DNA of 6,367 nucleotides from DALYLB01 sp046154695. Its GTDB lineage: Bacteria > Acidobacteriota > Blastocatellia > RBC074. Of the stretch, positions 1-5,829 are shown piece by piece. How positions within the stretch are numbered: the first letter of the stretch is position 1; the number at the start of each line of letters is the position of its first letter. The position numbers and the translations under genes were made by a program. The notes under the pieces are model-generated. The model searched no databases, had not been told where the DNA came from, and worked only from the letters and a program-made list of their open reading frames with translations. The DNA lies in the NCBI GenBank assembly GCA_046154695.1, contig JBJXFI010000263.1:1-6367 (forward strand). The letters are read 5' to 3'.

Positions 1-1
1 C

Positions 2-343
2 GCCGCCGCCCTTTATCAATTGGCGTACGCGCTCGAATCGGACGGCGATCTGACCGCCGCGCGGGAGCGCGTCGGCCAGTCGCTGCGGCTCGCGCCCGAC
101 TCCCCGGAATCCAACGCGCTCGCGGGCCGGATCCTTTTCAAGCTCGGGACCCCGGCCGAGGCGCTCAAACCGCTCGAATTCGCCGCCGCCCGGCGGCCGG
201 CGGATCACGAACTGCGCTTCACGCTCGCCCGCGTCTATCAGCGATTGGGGAGAAAGGACGACGCCGCTCGCGAGTTCGCCGAAGTCCAGCGCCTGAAAGC
301 CGAGCAACTGAAAAAGGATCGCGGCAATACACCGAAGCCATGA
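2..343 (+). CDS. TPR-repeat protein, C-terminal part (5' end outside window)
   Basis: The reading frame is open from base 2, and the TTG at 20 is internal, so this is the tail of a longer gene. About 113 residues are visible, falling into roughly three 34-residue TPR units: ALYQLAYALESDGDLTAARE..., SNALAGRILFKLGTPAEALK... and LRFTLARVYQRLGRKDDAAR.... Each has the TPR pattern of small residues at the helix contacts and a closing P between units (LAPDSPE, RRPADHE). The last helix runs into a charged tail (FAEVQRLKAEQLKKDRG) before TGA at 341-343. TPR arrays are protein-protein interaction scaffolds, and no catalytic residues are expected. The partner and full architecture (signal peptide, other domains) cannot be seen. 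The gene converges on the ASPIC/UnbV gene at 519-2228. TPR proteins and ASPIC/UnbV proteins often occur together in Acidobacteriota, but the opposite orientation rules out a shared transcript here. Confidence 0.85.
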   Translation, partial: AAALYQLAYALESDGDLTAARERVGQSLRLAPDSPESNALAGRILFKLGTPAEALKPLEFAAARRPADHELRFTLARVYQRLGRKDDAAREFAEVQRLKAEQLKKDRGNTPKP

Positions 344-402
344 TTGCGGAGCCAACGGAGCACTTTATAAGTCATCCACCCGGTCATTGAGAAAGGGGAG
401 AT

Positions 403-458
403 AACGGAAAAAACGGAACCGGAGAATGAATACATTGGTTGATTCCGTTTGTTCCGTT
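403..458. repeat. Inverted repeat in the gap between convergent genes, possible two-way terminator
   Basis: The left arm AACGGAAAAAACGGAA (403-418) and right arm TTCCGTTTGTTCCGTT (443-458) are inverted copies with one mismatch in 16, separated by 24 bases. Each arm is itself a tandem of the heptamer AACGGAA / TTCCGTT. The structure lies between the stop codons of two convergent genes (343 and 519), where a bidirectional terminator is expected. The arms are A/T-rich and the following tract is pyrimidine-rich (TTCTCTTCTCTC) rather than a clean T run, so the terminator role is an inference. Confidence 0.4.
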
Positions 459-518
459 GTTCTCTTCTCTCACTGGTGGGGGCTTACTTCTGAGTGGCGC
501 CACTGGCGGGCCAGGGCG

Positions 519-2228
519 TCACTTTCCCGCCACGCCCCGGCCTTCGCGAATCGTCAGGGTCCGACCGGCGGCGATTCCCGATACGCTTTCGGTCGCGCCG
601 TTCGGCCAGCGAATCCGTATCTCTTCCACCGTCGCGGCGGTTCCCAGCCCGAAATGCAGCCGCCAGTCCGAATGCGAGAGATAGCTGTCTCCGGCGTGGA
701 CCTCGTCCACTTGCGTCAATTTTCCGGCTTTCACCTCCACGCGCGCGCCGACGGCGCCGCGATTCGATTTCACGCCGATCAATTTCAGCCGAATCCAGTT
801 GCCCGCCCCCGCTTTTTCGGAGTCGTTGCGGAGCAGCATCGGCGGCCCATCGAGATCATTGACGATGACATCGACATCGCCATCCTCGTCATAATCGCCG
901 AACGCGGCGCCCCGGGAGGCGCGGCGTTCCCTGATCGCCGGGCCCGCCTCGTTCGACTGATCGGCGAACGAGCCGTCCCGCAGATTGCGATAGAACAGTT
1001 TTCGCTGACGGTATTCCCCGCCGGGAAAGGCGCCTTCGATCTGGGGATAGACGTGGCCATTGACGACGAGCAGATCGAGCCAGCCGTCATTGTCGGGATC
1101 GAAGAATCTAACGCCCCAGCCGACATAGGGAAAGCTCGCGGCGGCGGTCTTCGCCGCGCGCGAAACATCGGTGAAGATCCCCTCCCCGGTCTTGTGATAG
1201 ATCGTGTTGTACTGCTCGGCGAAGTTGGTGACGATCAGATCCAGCCGCCCGTCGCGGTCGTAATCGCCAATCGAAATGCCCATACTTCCCTGCTCGACGC
1301 CGTTCTCATCCACGGCCCAGCCATTGACCAGCCCCATCTCCGTGAACGTGCCGTCATGGTTGTTCCGATAGGCGAAATTGGGGGTCGCGTCGTTCGCGAC
1401 CAGAAGGTCGATCCAGCCGTCATCGTCAAAATCGGTCCACATGACGCCCAGGCCGTAAAATCCATTGGAGTCGTCCACCTTCGCGGCCTTCGCGACATCG
1501 GTGAACGTGCCGTCTCCGTTGTTGCGATAGAGAATGTCTCCCGCGCCGGGCAGCCCGCGCGGCCCGCACTGCACGGGAATGTTGCGATACCTGCAAAGGT
1601 CTCCCTTGCCGAACTGCGGCAGGTCATCGAGCCTGAAATCGACGTAGTTGGCCACAAAGAGATCGAGATCGCCGTCCCGATCGTAATCGGCCCAGGCCGC
1701 GCCGGTCGAAAATCGCGGATCCCCCACGCCGGCCTTTTGCGTCACATCCTCAAACGTTCCATCGCCGCGGTTCCGATAGAGCCGGTTCGGGCCGAAGCAT
1801 GTGACGTAGAGATCGTCATCGCCGTCGTTATCGTAATCCGCGACCGAGACGCCCATCGCCCATCCCGGATCGGCGACGCCCGCCTTCGCGGCGGCCTCTT
1901 CGAACTTCCCGTTCCCGAGGTTGCGGTAGAGCCCGGCGGGCGGGCGGGGCTTCTTCGCCAGCGCCGCCTCGACCGTGTAGGAATTGACGAGATAGATGTC
2001 GAGCCGCCCGTCATTGTCGAAATCGAACATCGCCGCGCCGCCTCCCATGCTCTCAACGATATATCGCTTTTCGGCCGATGACGCGTTGATGAAATCGATG
2101 CCTGAAGCGGCCGTGACGTCGGTGAGGGCGATCTTTCCTCCGCCCGAGGGACCTTGACGCGCCGGCAGCGCCTCGCTCAAACAAGCGAGAAGAACGACCC
2201 CACATAAAATCACGCGTGTAAGGATCAA
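519..2228 (-). CDS. Exported FG-GAP/VCBS repeat protein with ASPIC/UnbV C-terminal domain (CRTAC1-like)
   Basis: The 569-residue product begins with a hydrophobic export signal (MILTRVILCGVVLLACLSEA). LLAC at 13-16 could be a lipobox, giving a lipoprotein anchored at Cys16; ordinary signal-peptidase cleavage a few residues later is the alternative. Seven calcium-loop motifs of the DxDxDGxxD kind follow, at about residues 69-77 (DFDNDGRLD), 131-139, 181-189, 266-274, 322-330, 377-385 (DPDNDGWLD) and 445-453. They are interleaved with LYRNxGDGTF blade signatures, as in a seven-bladed integrin-alpha-like beta-propeller. Residues about 490-562 (NRGAVGARVEV...FGLGTAATVEEIRIRWPNG) form the ASPIC/UnbV domain (PF07593). 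The start is TTG: an in-frame stop lies at 2277-2279, there is no ATG or GTG between it and the TTG, and AGAAGGA sits 7 bases ahead. By family it is a periplasmic or surface calcium-binding protein, probably for adhesion or ligand binding; its ligand is unknown. It lies 48 bases after the toxin gene on the same strand, so read-through is possible. Confidence 0.93.
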   Translation of the reverse strand: MILTRVILCGVVLLACLSEALPARQGPSGGGKIALTDVTAASGIDFINASSAEKRYIVESMGGGAAMFDFDNDGRLDIYLVNSYTVEAALAKKPRPPAGLYRNLGNGKFEEAAAKAGVADPGWAMGVSVADYDNDGDDDLYVTCFGPNRLYRNRGDGTFEDVTQKAGVGDPRFSTGAAWADYDRDGDLDLFVANYVDFRLDDLPQFGKGDLCRYRNIPVQCGPRGLPGAGDILYRNNGDGTFTDVAKAAKVDDSNGFYGLGVMWTDFDDDGWIDLLVANDATPNFAYRNNHDGTFTEMGLVNGWAVDENGVEQGSMGISIGDYDRDGRLDLIVTNFAEQYNTIYHKTGEGIFTDVSRAAKTAAASFPYVGWGVRFFDPDNDGWLDLLVVNGHVYPQIEGAFPGGEYRQRKLFYRNLRDGSFADQSNEAGPAIRERRASRGAAFGDYDEDGDVDVIVNDLDGPPMLLRNDSEKAGAGNWIRLKLIGVKSNRGAVGARVEVKAGKLTQVDEVHAGDSYLSHSDWRLHFGLGTAATVEEIRIRWPNGATESVSGIAAGRTLTIREGRGVAGK

Positions 2229-2235
2229 AATCCGT

Positions 2236-2242
2236 TCCTTCT
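2236..2242 (-). promoter_or_regulatory. Ribosome binding site fixing a TTG start for the ASPIC/UnbV gene
   Basis: On the minus strand AGAAGGA ends 7 bases before the TTG at 2226-2228. No ATG or GTG occurs in frame between that TTG and the upstream in-frame TAA at 2277-2279. The hydrophobic signal peptide begins right at this codon, which supports the choice. Confidence 0.6.
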
Positions 2243-2276
2243 TGATTCGTTGGGAGATGGAAAAGGGCTTCGACGA

Positions 2277-2628
2277 TTAGAGCGGAATGAATTCCAGGCG
2301 ATTCGCCCATTCCTCAGCGTCAGAAGCCTCCCAAATTAGGAGCAAATCGTCAATCGCTTCTCCAATCGGCAGGCGCTGTTCGACAAGGATGAGACCCGGG
2401 CTGTCGTGATGAGCGATGAATTCGGTGAAATGCGCGGGCATGGTATTGCGATCATGGGGAAACAAGGATGCGCCCTTCACTTGCGGCAACCGCCAGCACG
2501 TCTTCATCCGATACGCCTCGCAGGTCCGCATCGTCCGCATTGCGGAAATCGATTGCTGGCTGCCTCCGCCTGACACCGCTAATGATGGCGCGCTTGAGGT
2601 CGTAATCCCCCTGGAATTTGATCTTCAT
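2277..2628 (-). pseudogene. DUF5615 family PIN-like toxin, broken by a +1 frameshift
   Basis: Reading from ATG (2626-2628), the product starts MKIKFQGDYDLKRAIISGVR, continues through RNADDADLRGVSDEDVL and ends ...GRILVSP with a stop at 2452-2454, giving 58 residues. Dropping one base from the run of four C (G at 2456-2459 on the plus strand) gives ...RILVSHDRNTMPAHFTEF... and continues without a stop to IWEASDAEEWANRLEFIPL and TAA at 2277-2279. The repaired protein is 116 residues, a normal length for DUF5615. This family is a PIN/Mut7-C-like presumed ribonuclease, usually the toxin paired with a DUF433 antitoxin. The acidic positions expected to bind metal are present in the repaired form: D8/D10, the SDED segment (41-43) and the D of HDR (59). 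The break falls just before HDR, so the unrepaired fragment loses that acidic residue. It sits 15 bases after the DUF433 gene, and no strong ribosome site precedes its ATG. The intact second half points to a recent mutation or a homopolymer read error. Confidence 0.85.
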
Positions 2629-2643
2629 GGTTGCTGTGGCAAA

Positions 2644-2961
2644 TCAAGCGGCAGCCTGGCTTTTCGCGATCTTCGCGGCGAGCAATTTCCTGTGAAGCGC
2701 GGAGTCTCGCGCCCGCCATTGCTCCTTGAGTTTTTCGTATTCGAGTTCAGCCTTTCGAAGACGCTCATCTACCTCGGCCTGATGGGCGAGGTAGAATGCG
2801 ATGGCGCCGTAGATCTGCTCCAGCGAGAGAACCGGAAAGTTATCGGCAATCGTTTCCGGCGAATCGCCCTGCAACCAGGAATAGACCACGGAGCCCAAAG
2901 AGACCCTGGTGTCGGCAATTCGATAGGCATCATCCGTTCGGGTTACGTAATCCTTGTTCAT
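2644..2961 (-). CDS. DUF433 family antitoxin-like protein
   Basis: This 105-residue protein (MNKDYVTRTDDAYRIADTRV...) matches the DUF433 family (PF04255). The first ~60 residues carry the typical pattern: a small beta region (YVTRTDDAYRIADTRVSL), then helices with SPETIADNFPVLSLEQIYGA, a winged helix-turn-helix-type DNA-binding fold, then AIAFYLAHQAEVDERL. The last ~40 residues (LRKAELEYEKLKEQWRARDS...) are charged and helical and probably contact the partner protein. By family knowledge DUF433 proteins act as antitoxins and autorepressors for PIN-like DUF5615 toxins, and such a gene follows 15 bases downstream. GGAG (2967-2970 on the minus strand) lies 5 bases before the ATG, which supports this start. 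The gene appears intact while its toxin partner is frameshifted. As an isolated protein it could be only a regulator. Confidence 0.88.
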   Translation of the reverse strand: MNKDYVTRTDDAYRIADTRVSLGSVVYSWLQGDSPETIADNFPVLSLEQIYGAIAFYLAHQAEVDERLRKAELEYEKLKEQWRARDSALHRKLLAAKIAKSQAAA

Positions 2962-2994
2962 CGTCGCTCCGTCAAAATCAAAAGGGGTGCGCGG

Positions 2995-3024
2995 ATTCTA
3001 CCGCTGAATCGATCCTTTCATCAA
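2995..3024 (-). promoter_or_regulatory. Candidate promoter of the DUF433/DUF5615 operon
   Basis: On the minus strand TTGATG (3019-3024) and TAGAAT (2995-3000) are separated by 18 bases. They match 4 of 6 and 5 of 6 of the -35 and -10 consensus. Transcription would begin near 2988, about 27 bases before the DUF433 ATG. Short inverted arms flank the -10 region: GATTC (2994-2998) with GAATC (3006-3010), and GCGG (2991-2994) with CCGC (3001-3004). Autorepressing antitoxins often bind such dyads, but this is inferred from position only. Confidence 0.4.
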
Positions 3025-3128
3025 CAGGACAACTTTACCAACTCCGCCCGGAAGCATCGGGTGTGAGAAAAGCTGTAGCGGAATGCGCCCCGGCAGGGGT
3101 GGCGGACGGCCTCCTCCCAACAGCAGAT

Positions 3129-3436
3129 CGCCTGAAGGCCAATGGCGTTAAGTTTAGAGTTTTTTTTGAAATTCGATCTTTGCAGCCTGCGAAGCAGGCG
3201 ACAGCATATAGCCTGGGGCGTAAGCCCCAGGACCGCATCGAAAATGCTCACAAGCCCGTGAAACGGGCGGCAGAGCGTCCACTGTCGCCCGTTTCACGGG
3301 CTTGAAAACCGTTTTTACCGACCCTGGGGTTCCGGCTCCGCCTTCACCCCAGGCTATATGCTGCCACCCGCTTCGCGGGTTGAGGCAAAAGAACTTCAAT
3401 ACACCCTCTAAACTTAACACCATTGGCCTTCAGGCG
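3129..3436. repeat. 308-bp palindromic element with terminal inverted repeats and six mirror-ordered hairpins
   Basis: The ends are 31-base inverted repeats: 3129-3159 and 3406-3436 match at 30 of 31 positions. Inward on both sides the halves keep matching as a mirror image: GAA.TTC, then a GC hairpin with a three-base loop, then a perfect 17-base inverted pair (CAGCATATAGCCTGGGG at 3202-3218 with its complement at 3347-3363), then a CCTGGGG/CCCCAGG hairpin, then the central pair at 3251-3304. Individual hairpins are 3185-3199 (loop GAA), 3212-3231 (loop GTAA), 3254-3268 (GAA), 3287-3301 (TTC), 3323-3353 and 3366-3380 (TTC). The reading frames crossing it (to 91 residues, low complexity) have no recognisable domain or convincing start, so I treat the element as non-coding. 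It resembles a MITE or REP/BIME-type repeat mobilised by an enzyme encoded elsewhere. No clear target-site duplication flanks it. Confidence 0.75.
3251..3304. repeat. Central perfect 19-bp inverted repeat of the palindromic element
   Basis: CAAGCCCGTGAAACGGGCG (3251-3269) and its exact complement (3286-3304) flank a 16-base spacer. Each arm also folds on itself (GCCCGT-GAA-ACGGGC), so the DNA or RNA can form one long stem or two short hairpins. This is the symmetry centre of the larger element. Confidence 0.85.
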
Positions 3437-3470
3437 GCTGGTTTGGCCGTCAAAACGGACCGCCTGAGGG
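3427..3470. repeat. Hairpin overlapping the right end of the palindromic element
   Basis: CCTTCAGGCGG (3427-3437) pairs with CCGCCTGAGGG (3460-3470) at 10 of 11 positions, and an inner stem CCGT/ACGG (3447-3450 with 3455-3458) closes a CAAA loop. The left half of this hairpin is also part of the right terminal inverted repeat. It can therefore pair either with 3129-3139 or with 3460-3470, two mutually exclusive folds. Confidence 0.6.
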
Positions 3471-4050
3471 GAACTCCAAACGGTTATTTCCCGCTTTTCC
3501 TGACAAGAAAATTTCCGACCGGCAAAAAGAAGAGGGAAAATAACGAAGAGGCGAAGAAGTTATGGAATCTATGCTGACATTCAAATAGTCGATGCTTTTA
3601 TCCAAGCATTGTGCGCGATGTATACCATACTCCTACAAAATGATACCAGACAATTCCCCCTCTCCCCGTCGTCCAACTCCTACACGAATGAGAGAAAAAT
3701 TATCTTTAGTTGACATTCCATATTTTTTGATTTACTTATCCCGCCATCATATCGAAATTGTGATAAACCGGCAGCAAGGGTGAGAAGCACTCATCAACCT
3801 CCCCATTTCAGGATCGTCGTTAACGGATTGAAATAAAGCTACAGGCCAGTAAAAGAAAAGCGGTTCAAGACCGATTTGTGGTAAAACGGAGACATTGGCT
3901 GAATGAGATTGCGACATGTGCTCCTGCCCCGAACACTTTTCCACTCCCCCAGATGATGCTTCAGGCTTCGCGCCTCCAGATTCCACGTTTGCTGGTATTC
4001 CGGAGGTGTGATCTGGCGATTCCCAACATGAATTCACGCTTGGAGGAAAA
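3471..4050. other. Non-coding stretch, partly AT-rich, leader of the secreted-protein gene
   Basis: No reading frame here has a ribosome site or a recognisable protein. The part from about 3580 to 3780 is clearly richer in A and T than the flanking genes. It contains a TTGACA at 3710-3715 without a good -10 partner at the usual spacing. An imperfect inverted pair, GTTATTTCCC (3483-3492) and GGGAAAATAAC (3534-3544, one extra A), is present. The promoter for the gene at 4051 must lie in this stretch, but I cannot place it confidently. Confidence 0.5.
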
Positions 4051-5706
4051 ATGATCAAGAGATTGGCGATATTGACAATAGTGATCCTGCTTATCGCGAC
4101 GCTCACCCCCGTGCTTTCGTCTCTGGTTTCCGGACAGGACCAAAGCGGTCTTGCCGATCAGGCGATCGACCAACAGGCGGAGGTGAGTCTGCCGGTGCAT
4201 TTTGACACCACGGAGAAGCCGCTTCGGGAGATGTACCCGACGCAGGGAGGACGGCTGCGGATCCCGCGCGCCGGGCGGGATTTCGAGCCGGGACGCCCGC
4301 TGCCGGTCGGGAACACCAATCCTCCGGGGCTCGATCCGCTGGCGGCGCTGGGAGCGGGGTCGCCGTCGGGATTCATCTCCCCCAAGGCGTCCACGACCGG
4401 AACGCCGGTCGACCCGAGCGCCGCCGTCGCTCCGCCGGACACCACGGGTGACCTGGGGCCGAATCATTATGTGCAATGGGTCAATCTTCGCTATTCGATC
4501 TATACCGTGTCGAGGGACGCCAATAACGACATCACCAACTTCACGCTGGTCAATGGGTTCCCGAAACAGGGCAATGTGGTTTGGCAGGGCTTCGGCGGAA
4601 CGTGCGAGGCCAATAATGACGGCGACCCGATCGTTCAATATGACCAGTTGGCCGACCGATGGGTGATGACGCAATTCGCCGTCTCCTCCACGCCTTACAC
4701 GCAATGCGTCGCCGTCTCGACCGGCCCCAATCCCACCGGCACCTATCACCGCTACTCTTATTCCTATGGGAATGACTTCAACGACTATCCCAAGATGGGT
4801 GTCTGGCCGAATGGCTACTACATCACCTACAACATGTTCCGCCGGGGACGCACGTTCACCGGCAACCGGGTGTGCGCATTCGAGCGCGACAAGATGCTGA
4901 TCGGCGCGACGGCCAGGCAGGTTTGCGCACAAACAAGCAACAGCAATGCCAGCCTGCTGCCGTCGGACCTGGAAGGCGCGACGCTTCCGCCGTCAGGTTC
5001 GCCGAACTTCCTGCTGAGCATCACCACTACCACATTGCAATTCTGGAAGTTCACGGTCAACTGGACGGCCGGCACAGGCTCCTTAACCGGGCCGACGACC
5101 GTTTCGGGGGTCGCGGCATTCAGCCGCGCGTGCAACGGAGGAACCTGCATCCCGCAGCAGGGCACGACGCGCACGCTCGACTCGCTTGCGGACCGACTGA
5201 TGTACCGCCTGAGCTATCGCAACCTCGGGACGCGCGAAGCCCTTCTCGTCAACCATTCGGTTGCGACGAGCGGCGTCAGCGGGATTCGATGGTATGAGCT
5301 GAGCAATGCCACGGGGCAGACACTCACGAGCGCGGCGCCGGTCGTTCGCCAGCAGGGAACCTTCGCCCCCACGGCGGAATATCGATGGATGGGAAGCGCC
5401 GCGATGGATCAGACCGGCGGCATCGGGGTCGGATACAACGTTTCGAGCAGCAGCATCAAGCCCAGCATCCGGTACGCCTTCCGCGGTCCGAACGACACCC
5501 TGGGCCAGTTGGGCGGCGAAACCTCGGTGTTGGTCGGCCCAGGCGCGCAAACGGGAACCCTGTCACGATGGGGCGATTACAGCACGATCAGCGTCGATCC
5601 GGTGGGAGGCTGCAATATGGTCTTCACGACCGAGTACATCCCCTCCAACGGCTCGTTCAACTGGAGCACCTATATCCACTCGTTCAAGCTGAGCACCTGT
5701 CCGTAA
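4051..5706 (+). CDS. Secreted protein of unknown function, probable beta-propeller
   Basis: The 551-residue product starts with a signal peptide (MIKRLAILTIVILLIATLTPVLSSLVSG, cleavage near 28), then a proline-rich linker to about 130. The body carries motifs I recognise from an unnamed family of large exported bacterial proteins: VAPPDTTGDLGPNHYVQWVN (127-146), DPIVQYDQLADRWVMTQF (192-209), NDYPKMGVWPNGYY (244-257), LPSDLEGATLPP (303-314), CIPQQGT (366-372), LDSLADRLMYRLSYRN (376-391), GIRWYEL (411-417), RWMGSAAMD (445-453), PSIRY (471-475), RWGDYSTISVDPVGGC (506-521) and the closing F-L-S-T-C. Repeated beta-strand blocks with aromatic/Asp signatures suggest a propeller related to sialidase-type folds; this is inference. 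Eight cysteines (185, 219, 275, 292, 361, 366, 521, 550) would allow four disulfides, as expected outside the cytoplasm. GGAGG at 4042-4046 lies 4 bases ahead of the ATG. No catalytic residues can be assigned. A terminator follows, so it is probably a single-gene transcript. Confidence 0.9.
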   Translation: MIKRLAILTIVILLIATLTPVLSSLVSGQDQSGLADQAIDQQAEVSLPVHFDTTEKPLREMYPTQGGRLRIPRAGRDFEPGRPLPVGNTNPPGLDPLAALGAGSPSGFISPKASTTGTPVDPSAAVAPPDTTGDLGPNHYVQWVNLRYSIYTVSRDANNDITNFTLVNGFPKQGNVVWQGFGGTCEANNDGDPIVQYDQLADRWVMTQFAVSSTPYTQCVAVSTGPNPTGTYHRYSYSYGNDFNDYPKMGVWPNGYYITYNMFRRGRTFTGNRVCAFERDKMLIGATARQVCAQTSNSNASLLPSDLEGATLPPSGSPNFLLSITTTTLQFWKFTVNWTAGTGSLTGPTTVSGVAAFSRACNGGTCIPQQGTTRTLDSLADRLMYRLSYRNLGTREALLVNHSVATSGVSGIRWYELSNATGQTLTSAAPVVRQQGTFAPTAEYRWMGSAAMDQTGGIGVGYNVSSSSIKPSIRYAFRGPNDTLGQLGGETSVLVGPGAQTGTLSRWGDYSTISVDPVGGCNMVFTTEYIPSNGSFNWSTYIHSFKLSTCP

Positions 5707-5726
5707 CGTGGGGCCCGGCTCGGACC

Positions 5727-5769
5727 AAGGCGGAGGGAAATCTCTGGATCTCCCTCCGCCTTTTCGTTT
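5727..5769 (+). terminator. Intrinsic terminator after the secreted-protein gene
   Basis: AAGGCGGAGGGA (5727-5738) pairs perfectly with TCCCTCCGCCTT (5751-5762), giving a 12-base stem with a 12-base loop, and the tail reads TTTTCGTTT (5761-5769). It begins 21 bases after the stop codon at 5704-5706. It separates this gene from the next one. Confidence 0.88.
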
Positions 5770-5819
5770 GTGGAGAAGAAAAGTCCGGGGGAAAATCGAT
5801 CCGTCGAGGTGAACCGAAC

Positions 5820-5825
5820 AGGAGG
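5820..5825 (+). promoter_or_regulatory. Ribosome binding site deciding the ATG start at 5830
   Basis: AGGAGG lies 4 bases before the ATG at 5830-5832. The longer frame could begin at a GTG at 5770, but that codon overlaps the end of the terminator tract and has no ribosome site. It would also place 20 polar residues ahead of the signal peptide, so 5830 is preferred. Confidence 0.8.
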
Positions 5826-5829
5826 TCAT

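Noticed and set aside
426..2081. A 551-codon open frame on the plus strand opposite the ASPIC/UnbV gene.
   Set aside because: It has no ribosome site and no family resemblance. Its composition is the reverse complement of the Asp/Gly-rich repeats, which rarely give stop codons. The minus-strand frame has clear domains.
2452..2462. Programmed +1 frameshifting at TCC-CCA-TGA to make full-length toxin.
   Set aside because: The tRNAs that would have to slip pair poorly in the shifted frame and no stimulating element is evident. A mutation or read error is simpler.
3185..3380. The series of similar hairpins as a CRISPR array.
   Set aside because: The units are mirror-arranged inverted hairpins of differing sequence, not identical direct repeats with regular unique spacers, and no cas gene is nearby.
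3302..3577. A 91-codon plus-strand frame and several similar small frames on both strands across 2796-3423.
   Set aside because: They translate the hairpins and terminal repeats of the palindromic element, giving peptides of low complexity without a convincing start signal or any known domain.
3710..3738. A perfect TTGACA (3710-3715) as a promoter for the gene at 4051.
   Set aside because: At 15 to 18 bases downstream there is no acceptable -10 (the best are TACTTA or ACTTAT), and the gene is over 300 bases away.
3592..3783. A 63-codon frame (MLLSKHCARC...) in the AT-rich stretch.
   Set aside because: No ribosome site, no recognisable motif, and it lies in DNA that looks non-coding.
4028..4054. 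An 8-codon mini-frame (MNSRLEEK) whose TGA overlaps the ATG at 4051 in ATGA style, as a coupling leader peptide.
   Set aside because: It has no ribosome site of its own, and frames this short occur by chance.
3961..4932. A 323-codon open frame on the minus strand opposite the secreted protein.
   Set aside because: Arg/Val/Gly-rich shadow of the real gene, with no recognisable domain; it runs out into the leader of the plus-strand gene.
5770..5829. GTG at 5770 as the start of the small secreted protein.
   Set aside because: It overlaps the terminator tail, lacks a ribosome site and would bury the signal peptide. ATG at 5830 has AGGAGG at good spacing.
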